Source of the DNA: Rubellimicrobium rubrum
GTDB lineage: Bacteria > Pseudomonadota > Alphaproteobacteria > Rhodobacterales > Rhodobacteraceae
Length of the DNA stretch: 64,000 nt
NCBI RefSeq assembly: GCF_006152115.1
Contig: NZ_VDFU01000003.1
Location: 62,001-126,000 of the forward strand
Direction: 5' to 3'
The notes under the pieces were generated by a model that saw only the letters and a program-made list of their open reading frames with translations, ran no database searches and had not been told where the DNA came from. The position numbers were made by a program, and so were the translations under genes. Positions within the stretch are counted from its first letter, which is position 1, and each line of letters begins with the position of its first letter. Of the stretch, positions 24,939 to 34,100 are shown piece by piece.

Positions 24939-27764
24939 TCACTCCCGGGCGCGGGCGGCCCCTTGCTCGATGGCCTCCCGGAGCTTCTTCTCCAGGGCGC
25001 GCTGACGGCTTTCCGCGTGGAACTTCAGGCCGAACATGTCCTTCACGTAGAAGGTATCGACCGCCTGCTCCCCGTAGGTCGCAACGACGGCCGAGGCAAT
25101 ATAGACGTTGTTGGCGGCCAGCGTCCGCGTGAGGTCATAAAGCAGACCAGGACGGTCGCGGGTGTCCACCTCGATCATCGTGTAGATGTCGGAGCCGGTG
25201 TTGTCGAACGAGATGCGGGTCGGCACCTCGAAGGCCGCCTCGCGCTTCTTGAGCTTGTCGCGGTCCTTGAGGGCCTCGCGCGCGACGACCTCTCCGGCAA
25301 GGGTACGGACGATCATCTGGCGAAGGCGCGGTAGTCGGGTTTCCTCGAACGGCTTCCCTTCGCCGTCCTGGATCCAGAAGATCGCGGTCGCATAGCCGTC
25401 CTTGGAGGTGTAGGTCCGCGCATCGCGGATGTTCGCGCCGACCAGGGCCAGCGCCCCCGTCATGCGGGAGAACAGGCCCGGATGGTCCACCATGGCAAAG
25501 GCGGCGCGCGTGGCGGCGCGTCCTTCGTCCGGCTTGATGTCGATGCGGAGCTCGTCGTCCTGGATGCCACGCAGCAGATGAGCGAAGACCACCTGCAGGT
25601 CGGTGGGCAGGCCCAGCCAGTAGGGGCCGTAATGCCGCTGCAGCTCGGCCTCGATCTCGGGGCGCGGCCAGCCGTTGAGAGCCTGCGCGAGGCTGCGCTT
25701 GGCCTCCTCCTCAAGCGGGGAGCGGTCGCGATCGGCCGGACCCTCGGCCTGGCGGGCCAGAAGAGCCGTCTCGGTGGCCAGATACACCGCCCGCAGAAGC
25801 ATGGCCTTCCAGTTGTTCCAGGTGCCCGGCCCGACGCCCCGGATGTCGCAGACCGTCAGAACGGTCAGGAGGTCGAGCCGTTCCTTGGTCTCCACGCGCG
25901 CCACGAAATCGCGCACCGTCCGGGGCTCGGCGATGTCGCGCTTCTGCGCGACGTCCGACATGAGGAGATGGTTGCGCACCAGCCAGACGGCGGTCTCGCT
26001 TTCCCGCGGGGTGAGGCCCAGGCGGGGTGCCACGCGGGCGGTGACTTCGGCCCCGATCACCGAGTGATCCCCGGCCCGGCCCTTGCCGATGTCATGGAGC
26101 AGAAGGGCCACGTAAAGCACGCGCCGGTTCACCCCGGCCTTCAGGATGCCCGACGCCACGGGCAACTCCTCGATCAGTTCTCCCCGCTCGATCCGGGCAA
26201 GGTGGCTGATGCATTGGATCGTGTGCTCGTCCACCGTGAAGTGGTGGTACATGTTGAACTGCATGAGCGCCACGACAGGCTCGAACTCGGGGATGAAGGC
26301 GGCCAGCACGCCCAACTCGTTCATCCGGCGCAACGCCCGCTCGGGGTTGCCGTGCTTGAGCAGCAGATCGAGGAAGATCGCATTGGCGCGGGGATCGGAC
26401 CGCAGCCGGTCGTCGATCAGGCCGAGATTGGCGGCGAGCAGCCGCATGGCGTCGGGATGCAGCAACGTCCCCGTGCGCAGCGCTTCCTCGAAGATCCGCA
26501 GGAGGTTCAGCGGGTCGGCGAGAAACGTCCGTTCGTCGGCGACGGTCAGGCGGTTGTGCTTGATCGCATAAGGAGGCCGCGCCCGAGGCTTCCTTGAGAA
26601 CATCCGCATGAGGGACGGGGCGGCCTTGAGGTGGCTTGTCTCCAGGGCGGTCAGGAAGATGCGGGTCAACTCGCCCACGCGGTTGGCATGGCGGAAGTAG
26701 TCCTGCATGAACCGTTCGACGGCGCGACGGCCGTCGTCCCCCTCGTAACCCATGCGTCCCGCCACCTCGACCTGCAGGTCGAAGGTCAGCTGGTCCACCG
26801 GACGCCCGGTGAGGAAGTGCATGTGGCAGCGCACCGCCCAGAGGAAGTTCTCGGCTCGTCGAAAGGTCGCGAACTCCTCAGGCGTAAACACGCCCATGTT
26901 GACCAGCTCGTCGCGGGTCTCGACACCCTTGACGTACTTGCCGATCCAAAAGAGCGACTGGAGATCCCGGAGGCCGCCCTTGCCTTCCTTGACGTTGGGC
27001 TCCACTACATAGCGCTGTCCGCCCTGCTTCTGATGCCGGGCTGCGCGCTCGGCGAGCTTGGCCTCGAGGTAGCCGGCCGCCGAGCCCGGAACCAGGTCAC
27101 CCCAGAACCGCTCGCGCAGCGCGTCCGTCAGGGCCTCGTCGCCCGACAGGTGCCGCGTCTCGAGCAGGGTGGTGCGGATGGTCATGTCTTCCTTGGCGAG
27201 CGCCAGCGCCTCCTTGACCGTCCGCGTCGCGTGGCCGACCTTCAGCTTGAGATCCCACAGAAGGTACAGGACGCACTCAACGAAGCCCTTTTGTCCTTGG
27301 GTCAGGGCGGCCGGCAGAAGCACCAGGAGATCGATGTCCGACTGGGGCGCCATCTCGCCCCGGCCGTAGCCGCCGACCGCCAGCAAAGCCAAGCGGCCTT
27401 CGCTTGCGGAAAGGGGTTGCAACGCGCGCGCCACGTCGCAGGCCGCGCTGACGAGCCGGTCACTGAGCCAGGCGATGGCGTGCGTCGTCTCGCGTCCGGC
27501 GAGGGGCTTTCGGGCCAGTCCGTCGCGGATCACGGCCATTCCGTGCTTGCGGGCGTCCGAGAGGACCCCCACCGCCTCGCGCCGGATGGCCTTTGGATCG
27601 GCGTCCGGCGACGCCAGCCCCGCAAGGATTCGCGCCAGCCTGGCTTCGGTGGTCGAGGCGTCCCAAATGGACGACGCCGGACAGATCAGGCTGTCCGGCG
27701 CCGGGATCGTCAGGGAGCCTACGTCAGGAGCCGGCGCCGGCGAAGCTGCGGGGAGCGGGGTCAA
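24939..27764 (-). CDS. glnD: Bifunctional uridylyltransferase/uridylyl-removing enzyme GlnD
   Basis: 941-residue nitrogen sensor that uridylylates and deuridylylates PII proteins in response to glutamine. Nucleotidyltransferase domain with GGYGRGEMAPQSDIDLLVL near residues 132-150, the HD domain VALLLHDIGKGRAGDHSV near 530, and two C-terminal ACT domains (DHPGLFSRMTGALALVGANI and TRDRPGLLYDLTRTLAANN). The frame has no ATG or GTG before the conserved part; a TTG at 27764, 41 bp inside the preceding lipoprotein gene, is the likely start, but a CTG further in cannot be excluded. Confidence 0.95.
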   Translation of the reverse strand: MTPLPAASPAPAPDVGSLTIPAPDSLICPASSIWDASTTEARLARILAGLASPDADPKAIRREAVGVLSDARKHGMAVIRDGLARKPLAGRETTHAIAWLSDRLVSAACDVARALQPLSASEGRLALLAVGGYGRGEMAPQSDIDLLVLLPAALTQGQKGFVECVLYLLWDLKLKVGHATRTVKEALALAKEDMTIRTTLLETRHLSGDEALTDALRERFWGDLVPGSAAGYLEAKLAERAARHQKQGGQRYVVEPNVKEGKGGLRDLQSLFWIGKYVKGVETRDELVNMGVFTPEEFATFRRAENFLWAVRCHMHFLTGRPVDQLTFDLQVEVAGRMGYEGDDGRRAVERFMQDYFRHANRVGELTRIFLTALETSHLKAAPSLMRMFSRKPRARPPYAIKHNRLTVADERTFLADPLNLLRIFEEALRTGTLLHPDAMRLLAANLGLIDDRLRSDPRANAIFLDLLLKHGNPERALRRMNELGVLAAFIPEFEPVVALMQFNMYHHFTVDEHTIQCISHLARIERGELIEELPVASGILKAGVNRRVLYVALLLHDIGKGRAGDHSVIGAEVTARVAPRLGLTPRESETAVWLVRNHLLMSDVAQKRDIAEPRTVRDFVARVETKERLDLLTVLTVCDIRGVGPGTWNNWKAMLLRAVYLATETALLARQAEGPADRDRSPLEEEAKRSLAQALNGWPRPEIEAELQRHYGPYWLGLPTDLQVVFAHLLRGIQDDELRIDIKPDEGRAATRAAFAMVDHPGLFSRMTGALALVGANIRDARTYTSKDGYATAIFWIQDGEGKPFEETRLPRLRQMIVRTLAGEVVAREALKDRDKLKKREAAFEVPTRISFDNTGSDIYTMIEVDTRDRPGLLYDLTRTLAANNVYIASAVVATYGEQAVDTFYVKDMFGLKFHAESRQRALEKKLREAIEQGAARARE

Positions 27765-28908
27765 GGATCACCACTTGGTTGTTGCGGACCGTCGCCACGG
27801 CCAATCCGCGCTGATTGGTCCCGTCGGGCAGCAGCCGGAAGATCCCCGCCGTTCCCTGGAAGCCCTGGCCCTGCACAAGCGAGCTACGTGACAACGCCTG
27901 CGGCCCGCCACGCTGCGCCAGGGCGCCGATGGCCGCGATACCGTCATAAGCCAGGGCGGCGATCGGGATGGGCGCCGCGCCGTAAGCTGCTTCGTAGCGG
28001 CTCTCGAAGGCGCGGGTCAGGGTTTCGTCCGGAATGGCGAACACGCCCTCCTGCAGGATCGGCTGGCTCAGGACTTCTGGCGTGATGTCCCATCGGGTCA
28101 GGCCGACCAGCCGGATCGTGCCGGGCTGAAGCCCTGCCTCGGCCAAGGCTGCGGCAAGGAACGGAAGATCCACTGTGGAGTCTGCCGTCGTGAAGATTGC
28201 CTGCGCGCCGCTTGCAGTCGCGGCTGCGGCGATCCGGGGCGCGGCGGCCTGGATGCCCTGCTGGGACAGCGGGTAGGTCTCGACCCCGGCGACCGTGGCG
28301 CGGTTCTGGGCGGCCGAGGCCTGGATCGCGTCCCGTCCCAGGGTGCCGCCCAGGTCGGTCCCATGGACGACGAAGTACCGGTCGATGCCAACGCCGCGTC
28401 CGTACCGGATCAGCCGGTCCGCCGTGTTCTGGAAGGTCGGGCCAAGGATGAAGACGTTGCCCCCTGCGATGGTCGGGTTGTTGGAGAACGCCATCACGTT
28501 GACACCGCTGTCCGCGACGGCGACGCCCACCGCGTTGGCCTCCTCGGCGCGCAGGGGGCCGAGGATGATGGCCGCACCCTCGGCCACGGCCGTCTGCGCC
28601 ACGGTCGCGGCCCGAGTCGGGTTCCCGCCGGTCGCATAAACCCGAAGGTCCACTTGGACGCCGTTCAGGTCGGCGATCGCCAGCCGGGCCGCGTTCTCGA
28701 GATTCTGCGCGACGAAGTTGTCGGATTCGTTTGGAGAGCCCGCCGGAACCAGAAGTGCAACGGGAACGGGTGCTCCGGCCTGCAAGGTTGGCGCTTCCGG
28801 CCCTCCGCCGGTGGTCGCCACGGGCGCACAGGCCGAGGCGAGCGCCAGGGCCCCCAGGCCGATAACCTGCCCGAGCACCTTGCGGCGGCTGAGAACCCTT
28901 GCGAACAT
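27724..28908 (-). CDS. LppC-like lipoprotein / periplasmic ligand-binding protein (penicillin-binding protein activator type)
   Basis: 394 residues. The N-terminus MFARVLSRRKVLGQVIGLGALALASACAP ends in a lipobox-like LASAC, so it is probably lipidated at the cysteine near residue 27. The remainder has the type I periplasmic binding fold of the LppC/LpoA group (PVALLVPAGSPNESDNFVAQ, GAAIILGPLRAEEANAV, GTDLGGTLGRDAI). Family members activate PBP1A or bind ligands; LpoA-type function is inferred only from fold. Its 3' end overlaps the proposed glnD start, and it is divergent from rsmI, with yraN also usual in this neighbourhood. Confidence 0.88.
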   Translation of the reverse strand: MFARVLSRRKVLGQVIGLGALALASACAPVATTGGGPEAPTLQAGAPVPVALLVPAGSPNESDNFVAQNLENAARLAIADLNGVQVDLRVYATGGNPTRAATVAQTAVAEGAAIILGPLRAEEANAVGVAVADSGVNVMAFSNNPTIAGGNVFILGPTFQNTADRLIRYGRGVGIDRYFVVHGTDLGGTLGRDAIQASAAQNRATVAGVETYPLSQQGIQAAAPRIAAAATASGAQAIFTTADSTVDLPFLAAALAEAGLQPGTIRLVGLTRWDITPEVLSQPILQEGVFAIPDETLTRAFESRYEAAYGAAPIPIAALAYDGIAAIGALAQRGGPQALSRSSLVQGQGFQGTAGIFRLLPDGTNQRGLAVATVRNNQVVILDPAPRSFAGAGS

Positions 28909-29002
28909 GCGCGACACTCCCCTGGGTTTATGGCCTGGCGGGATACCGGACGCGGCCCGCGCCGTGGCCGCATCATAGGCAAGGGGTGAGGGTGGTCCAG
29001 CC

Positions 29003-29854
29003 ATGAACGACGCGCGGACGCCACTTTCCGCCGGCCTCTACCTCGCGGCGACGCCCATCGGGGCTGCGCGCGACATCACGTTGCGGGCGCTCGACCTGCT
29101 GCGGGACGCGGACATCGTGGCCGCCGAGGATACCCGGTCGGCCCGCAAGCTCATGGACATCCACGGCGTCCCGTTGAATGGCCGTCGGCTTGTGGCCTGC
29201 CACGATCACTCGGGCGAGGGCGTCATCACGGGCCTTGTGGAGGCCATCGCGGGCGGCGCCTCGGTCGTCTATGTTTCCGAGGCGGGGACGCCACTCGTCT
29301 CCGACCCGGGCTTCACGCTCGCCCGCGCGGCCATTGCACGGGGCCTGCCCGTGACGGCCGCGCCGGGACCCTCGGCCCTTCTGGCCGCCCTGGCCGTGGC
29401 GGGCCTGCCAGCCGACCGGTTCCTATTCGCCGGGTTCCTGCCCAGCGCCGAAACCGCCCGGCGTGCCGCCATAGCTGAGTTGGCAGCCGTGCCCGCGACC
29501 CTGGTCCTTTACGAGTCGCCCAAGCGCATCCATGGATTGTTAACCGACCTCGCCGACATTCTGGGCGAGCGCGAGGCTGCGCTCTGTCGTGAGTTGACCA
29601 AGCGTTTCGAGGAGGTGCTCCGCGGCACGCTCGGGCAACTGGCGGCGGGGCTTCGGGACGACGTGCGTGGCGAGATCGTCGTGGTGATCGGGCGGGGCAG
29701 CCCGCGCGAGGTGACCGAGGAGGACATCCGCGCAAGGCTCGCCGAGGCGATGCACTCGATGCGCCTCAAGGATGCTGCGACGGCGGTTGCAGGCGCGCTC
29801 GGTCTGCCCAGGCAGCGGGTCTACCAGCTTGCCTTGGGAATGAAGGAGGACTGA
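29003..29854 (+). CDS. rsmI: 16S rRNA (cytidine1402-2'-O)-methyltransferase
   Basis: 283-residue tetrapyrrole-methylase-fold enzyme that 2'-O-methylates C1402 in the ribosomal P site. Motifs: LYLAATPIGAARDITLRAL near residue 13, AEDTRSARKLMDIHG, VYVSEAGTPLVSDPG and AAPGPSALLAALAVAGLP. The gene is 5 bp upstream of yraN, and both belong to the usual rsmI-yraN-gshB arrangement. Confidence 0.96.
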   Translation: MNDARTPLSAGLYLAATPIGAARDITLRALDLLRDADIVAAEDTRSARKLMDIHGVPLNGRRLVACHDHSGEGVITGLVEAIAGGASVVYVSEAGTPLVSDPGFTLARAAIARGLPVTAAPGPSALLAALAVAGLPADRFLFAGFLPSAETARRAAIAELAAVPATLVLYESPKRIHGLLTDLADILGEREAALCRELTKRFEEVLRGTLGQLAAGLRDDVRGEIVVVIGRGSPREVTEEDIRARLAEAMHSMRLKDAATAVAGALGLPRQRVYQLALGMKED

Positions 29855-29859
29855 CGGCA

Positions 29860-30255
29860 ATGACCCATGCAGCCAACCCCGACGAGGCCCGCCGCTTGCG
29901 GGGCGGCAGCGCCTGGCGCAGCGGAGTGGCTGCCGAGGAGGCCGTCGCGCGCCACTACGAGGATCGTGGCCTCGCCGTGGCCGCGCGTCGATGGCGGAGC
30001 CCTTGGGGTGAGGTCGATCTGATTGCCCGGCAAGGTGCGACGGTGATCATCGTGGAGGTCAAGAAGGCGCGCAGCCTCGATCTGGCAGCGCACCGCCTGA
30101 GCCGCCGACAGATGGACCGGCTGTGCGCCGCTGCCCAAGCCTTCTGCGAAGGCGAGCCCAGGGGATCGCTGACTGACCTGCGCTTCGACCTGGCCCTGGT
30201 GGACGGAATGGGTCGGGTCGCCGTCATCGAGAACGCCTTCGGCGAGGATTTCTGA
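29860..30255 (+). CDS. YraN/UPF0102 family endonuclease-like protein
   Basis: 131 residues with a restriction-endonuclease-like core: AVARHYEDRGLAVAARRWRS, then GEVDLIARQGATVIIVEVKKAR, which carries the E-D-ExK catalytic pattern. Members are thought to be Holliday-junction or structure-specific nucleases but few are tested. AAGGAGG upstream lies within the end of rsmI, showing coupling. Confidence 0.9.
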   Translation: MTHAANPDEARRLRGGSAWRSGVAAEEAVARHYEDRGLAVAARRWRSPWGEVDLIARQGATVIIVEVKKARSLDLAAHRLSRRQMDRLCAAAQAFCEGEPRGSLTDLRFDLALVDGMGRVAVIENAFGEDF

Positions 30256-30358
30256 CACGCCTTTGCGGCCCGCTCAGGCCGTCCGCATCGCGCCGCACCT
30301 TGTCTTGCCCTGCGCCACTGCGCCATGAAGCGGCAGGCACAACGAAGGAGGATCACCC

Positions 30359-31303
30359 ATGGGTCTCAAGGTCGCGTTCCAGATGGACCCGATCGGGGCG
30401 GTCAACATCGACGCCGACTCCACCTTTCGCATCGCCCTCGAAGCGCAAGCCCGGGGGCACCAGTTGTTCTACTACACGCCCGACCGTTTGTCTTATCAGG
30501 AAGGGCGCGTCCTAGCGCGGGGATGGCCCTTGACGGTCCAGCGGGTCAAAGGGGACCATTTCGCCCTCGGAGCCGAGCAGGAGCTGGATCTGTCCACTGT
30601 GGATGTCATCTGGCTGCGCCAGGATCCGCCTTTCGACATGGGCTACATCACGACGACGCATCTTCTGGACATGATTCACCCGCGCACTCTGGTGGTGAAC
30701 GACCCCGCATGGGTTCGGAACTCGCCCGAGAAACTGCTAGTCCTGAGCTTCCCCGACCTGACCCCGCCGACCGCGATTGCCCGAGACCTCCAGACCCTGC
30801 GCGACTTCCGCGCGCGGCATGGCGACATCATCCTGAAGCCGCTTTATGGAAACGGCGGGGCAGGGGTGTTCAAGCTGGGGATGGACGACGGCAACCTGGC
30901 CTCGCTGTTCGAGCTGTTCACCGGCTTCTCGCGCGAGCCGCTGATCGTCCAGAAGTACCTGCCCGAGGTGACGAAGGGCGACAAGCGCGTCATCCTCGTG
31001 GATGGCGAATGCGTGGGAGCCATAAACCGCGTTCCTGCCCAGGGCGAAACGCGTTCGAACATGCATGTCGGCGGGCGGCCCGAGCCTGTTGCCCTGACCG
31101 ATCGTGACCGCGAGATCTGCGCCCGCATCGGCCCCATGCTGCACGAGAAGGGGCTGATCTTCGTCGGCATCGACGTCATCGGCGACTGGCTCACAGAGAT
31201 CAACGTGACCTCGCCCACGGGCATACAGGAGCTGGAACGGTTCGATGGCACCAACGCCGCGGCCCTTATCTGGGAAGCCGTAGAGCGGCGTCGCCCGGTC
31301 TAA
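30359..31303 (+). CDS. gshB: Glutathione synthetase
   Basis: 314-residue ATP-grasp ligase joining gamma-glutamylcysteine and glycine. Features: [19 protein letters not shown] at the N-terminus, the glycine-rich loop [15 protein letters not shown] near residue 160, and the C-terminal [19 protein letters not shown] with the metal-binding Asp, Glu and Asn. AAGGAGG lies eight bases before the ATG. It is 103 bp after yraN; in that gap I see only this ribosome site. Confidence 0.97.
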   Translation: MGLKVAFQMDPIGAVNIDADSTFRIALEAQARGHQLFYYTPDRLSYQEGRVLARGWPLTVQRVKGDHFALGAEQELDLSTVDVIWLRQDPPFDMGYITTTHLLDMIHPRTLVVNDPAWVRNSPEKLLVLSFPDLTPPTAIARDLQTLRDFRARHGDIILKPLYGNGGAGVFKLGMDDGNLASLFELFTGFSREPLIVQKYLPEVTKGDKRVILVDGECVGAINRVPAQGETRSNMHVGGRPEPVALTDRDREICARIGPMLHEKGLIFVGIDVIGDWLTEINVTSPTGIQELERFDGTNAAALIWEAVERRRPV

Positions 31304-31331
31304 CCGGCAGGCACGCCCAAGAAAAATCCTT

Positions 31332-31366
31332 GTCGTTGCCGCAATGTTGAACGGATTCGCAACGAC
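31332..31366. repeat. 8-bp inverted repeat between gshB and the unknown gene
   Basis: GTCGTTGC (31332-31339) and GCAACGAC (31359-31366) are exact inverted repeats 19 bp apart, 28 bp after gshB. It may be the gshB terminator or an operator for the next gene; nothing decides between them. Confidence 0.35.
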
Positions 31367-31433
31367 CCTTTCACCATGTTATGGGCGAGGGCCACGGCTC
31401 TCGGACCACCCTTCATGGCCGGGAGTAACGCGC

Positions 31434-32531
31434 ATGTTCGAGATCGGGGCCGGTGTCGGCCTTGTGGGGGCGGTCGGGGCATCGGCGGCGATCTATGCGT
31501 CTGTCCACGTTGCGCGGCGGTCCAAGGCGGCCCGGCGCAAGGCCGATGCTGGTTTTCTGCCCGACGAACCGATCGAGATCCTGCCCGCCCAGGTCGCCAT
31601 GCTCCAGCCGCTCGTGCTCGAGGGTGCCGTCCGCCCCTTCCATGCCGAGCCTGGCCCGATCCTGGGCGCACCACCGACCGTAAAGGTCCGGAAAGTCGTC
31701 TCCACCGGAAAGCCCAGGACCGTGAGGCCAGTCGCAGCGCTCGCGCCCGATCCGGCTGCGCCTCATCTGTCCGACGACCAGAAGGCTGAACTTCTGTCCC
31801 TGATCGGAACCATGCAGTGGGATCGTGCCTTGGCCGTCGTGCAGGGGCACGCCTCTCGCGGCTGCCCCCTTGCGAGTCTCGCGGCAGTGGCGGAGTCCCC
31901 CACGCTCGAGCGTGTGCGCGCCCTGCCCGAGAAGGACGGGCCGCTGAGCCTTGGCGGATATCGCGTGCTGGCGGCGCTTGTTCCGGGCAATGCGGGCTAC
32001 GCCGAGAAGGTCGCCCAGAAGGAAGGGGCCGCAGCCGGTCGGCGCGACACCCTGCTCGCCGCTCTGACCCGCGACGAGGATCGGTTCGATCCCGGAACGG
32101 TCTGGTACAACCATCCCTACAATCCCCGGTTCGACGACGTGCGCCTGCCGATCTGGCTCTATATCGGCTGCAAGGCGAACGGACAGCCATGGTTTCGTCT
32201 GCGTACCAACTGGCTTGGCGACATGCGCATCTCGGTCCAGGGGATCGAGGCGATCTACGACGGCATGACTGAAACGCTGACCAGCGGTGCCTACAAGATC
32301 GATGCGGACGCGTTGGGTTGGGAATGGCGCGATGAACAGGTCGACGTTTACCAGATCGAGGTCCTCCGGTCCCTGGCCAGTGCCCGCGAGGTCAGGCTGC
32401 GATACAAGGGCGATCCATACTTCGTGGAAGTCGAACTGACCGCAGAGGAGCAGCAGGCCATAGCCGACATGATCGAGCTGTACGATCTGATGCGCGCCTC
32501 CGTTCCCGAGCACGAGCCCATCGCGGCCTAG
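31434..32531 (+). CDS. Conserved-looking unknown protein with N-terminal membrane anchor
   Basis: 365 residues. An N-terminal hydrophobic stretch (MFEIGAGVGLVGAVGASAAIYASVHV) is followed by basic residues (RRSKAARRK), so the bulk probably faces the cytosol. A Pro/Val-rich linker (residues about 60-110) leads to a C-terminal soluble part with an alpha-rich and then a beta-rich region (PWFRLRTNWLGDMRIS, YDGMTETLTSGAYKID). No known domain is recognised. ATG at 31434 has GGGAG nine bases upstream. Its stop overlaps the comM stop tail to tail. Confidence 0.8.
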   Translation: MFEIGAGVGLVGAVGASAAIYASVHVARRSKAARRKADAGFLPDEPIEILPAQVAMLQPLVLEGAVRPFHAEPGPILGAPPTVKVRKVVSTGKPRTVRPVAALAPDPAAPHLSDDQKAELLSLIGTMQWDRALAVVQGHASRGCPLASLAAVAESPTLERVRALPEKDGPLSLGGYRVLAALVPGNAGYAEKVAQKEGAAAGRRDTLLAALTRDEDRFDPGTVWYNHPYNPRFDDVRLPIWLYIGCKANGQPWFRLRTNWLGDMRISVQGIEAIYDGMTETLTSGAYKIDADALGWEWRDEQVDVYQIEVLRSLASAREVRLRYKGDPYFVEVELTAEEQQAIADMIELYDLMRASVPEHEPIAA

Positions 32532-34042
32532 ACCTCTCGGGACAGGGCAAGACGATAGCCGACCGCCTCGGCCACATGCGGACGCCGGACCCGCTCGGAC
32601 CCGTCGAGGTCGGCGATCGTGCGCGCGACCCGCAGGACGCGATGATAGCCCCTGGCAGACAGGCCGATGCGTGCTGCGACCTTGCCAAGAAGGTCGCGCC
32701 CCTCGGGGCAGGGCTCGGCGATTTCCTCCAGCAGCCGCCCTTCGGCATCGGCATTCAGTCGTGCGCTCTCGTGGCCGGCGAAGCGCCTCTCCTGGGATGC
32801 ACGGGCCTTTGCTACGCGCACCGCCACGTCCTTCGACGACTCCCCCGAGGCTGGCAGGTCTAGGTCCTGAAACGAGACCGGGGGCACCTCCACCCTCAGG
32901 TCGAAACGGTCCATGAGGGGTCCCGAAATTCGGCCCAGGTAGTCCCCGCCGCAGGCCGGCGCCTTGGCGCAGGCGCGGGCCGCGTCCGTCATGTGCCCGC
33001 AACGGCAGGGGTTCGCTGCGGCCACCAGCATGAAGCGGCACGGATAGCGCACATGGGCATTCGCGCGGGCTACCACGACTTCCCCAGTCTCGACAGGCTG
33101 GCGAAGGGTTTCCAGCACCGTCCTGGGGAACTCCGGGAACTCGTCCATGAAGAGCACGCCGTTATGGGCAAGGCTCACCTCTCCGGGCCTTGCTCCGCGG
33201 CCACCCCCTACGATGGCGGCCATGCTGGCCGTGTGATGCGGTTCACGGAACGGGCGGGTGCGGCTGATCCCGCCCTCGGTCAGCAGTCCGGCCAAGGAGT
33301 GGATCATGGACGTTTCCAGCGCCTCCACGGGCGAGAGCGGCGGCAGGATTCCCGGCAGTCTCGCGGCCAGCATCGACTTGCCCGAGCCGGGTGATCCCAC
33401 AAGGAACAGGTGGTGCCGGCCGGCTGCCGCGATTTCCAAGGCGCGCTTGGCCCTTTCCTGTCCCTTCACGTCCCGCAGGTCGCGCCCGAACGCCTCCTGC
33501 GTCACCTCGCCGGGCGTGGCGGGCTGCAAGGGTGCGTCGCCCGTGAAATGACGGATCACCTCGGCCAAGGACCCCGCCCCGATCACCTCGACGGCCCCGA
33601 CCCAGGCAGCTTCCGAACCCGATGCACGCGGGCAGAGAAGAGTGCGGCCTTCCTCGGCTGCGGCCATGGCGGCTGGAAGCGCTCCGATGACCGGCACCAG
33701 GGCGCCGCCCAGGGACAACTCACCAAGGGCGACGGTTCGGGCGACCTCCTCCTGCGGGATGATGTCCAAGGCGGCCAGCAGCGCCAGCGCGATCGGAAGG
33801 TCGAAATGCGACCCTTCCTTGGGCAAGTCGGCAGGGGACAGGTTGACGGTGATCCGCTTGGATGGGAGGGCGATGGCCATTTCCGTCAGCGCCGCTCGGA
33901 CCCGTTCGCGAGCTTCGGACACCGCCTTGTCAGGAAGGCCCACGATGGCAAAGGCCGGCATGCCCGGTGATACGGTGCACTGCACCTCCACGAGCCGAGC
34001 CTCGACGCCCTCGAAGGCCACCGTATAGGCCAGCGCAACCAT
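32528..34042 (-). CDS. comM: ComM/YifB family Mg-chelatase-like AAA+ ATPase
   Basis: 504 residues. N-terminal Lon-S5-like domain (VQCTVSPGMPAFAIVGLPDKAVSEARERVR), then the AAA+ core with Walker A LVGSPGSGKSMLA near residue 218 and Walker B GVLFMDEFPEF, and a C-terminal Mg-chelatase-like lid with the four-cysteine segment ANPCRCGHMTDAARACAKAPAC split over residues about 345-367. ComM is a hexameric helicase that drives branch migration during natural transformation. A CtrA-like box overlaps the region 44-58 bp upstream of the start. Confidence 0.92.
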   Translation of the reverse strand: MVALAYTVAFEGVEARLVEVQCTVSPGMPAFAIVGLPDKAVSEARERVRAALTEMAIALPSKRITVNLSPADLPKEGSHFDLPIALALLAALDIIPQEEVARTVALGELSLGGALVPVIGALPAAMAAAEEGRTLLCPRASGSEAAWVGAVEVIGAGSLAEVIRHFTGDAPLQPATPGEVTQEAFGRDLRDVKGQERAKRALEIAAAGRHHLFLVGSPGSGKSMLAARLPGILPPLSPVEALETSMIHSLAGLLTEGGISRTRPFREPHHTASMAAIVGGGRGARPGEVSLAHNGVLFMDEFPEFPRTVLETLRQPVETGEVVVARANAHVRYPCRFMLVAAANPCRCGHMTDAARACAKAPACGGDYLGRISGPLMDRFDLRVEVPPVSFQDLDLPASGESSKDVAVRVAKARASQERRFAGHESARLNADAEGRLLEEIAEPCPEGRDLLGKVAARIGLSARGYHRVLRVARTIADLDGSERVRRPHVAEAVGYRLALSREV

Positions 34043-34085
34043 GCCACCCGCTCCCCGTTCCGACGAACAGCATCGGCTGGAATGG

Positions 34086-34100
34086 TTAGCTGCTGGTTAA
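34086..34100 (-). promoter_or_regulatory. CtrA-like box (TTAA-N7-CTAA) upstream of comM
   Basis: On the minus strand the sequence is TTAACCAGCAGCTAA, which fits the CtrA consensus TTAA-N7-TTAA with one mismatch, and is followed at once by CCAT so that each half resembles TTAACCAT. It lies 44-58 bp upstream of the comM start, around the expected -35 position, and overlaps the stop codon of the GST gene. Confidence 0.45.
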
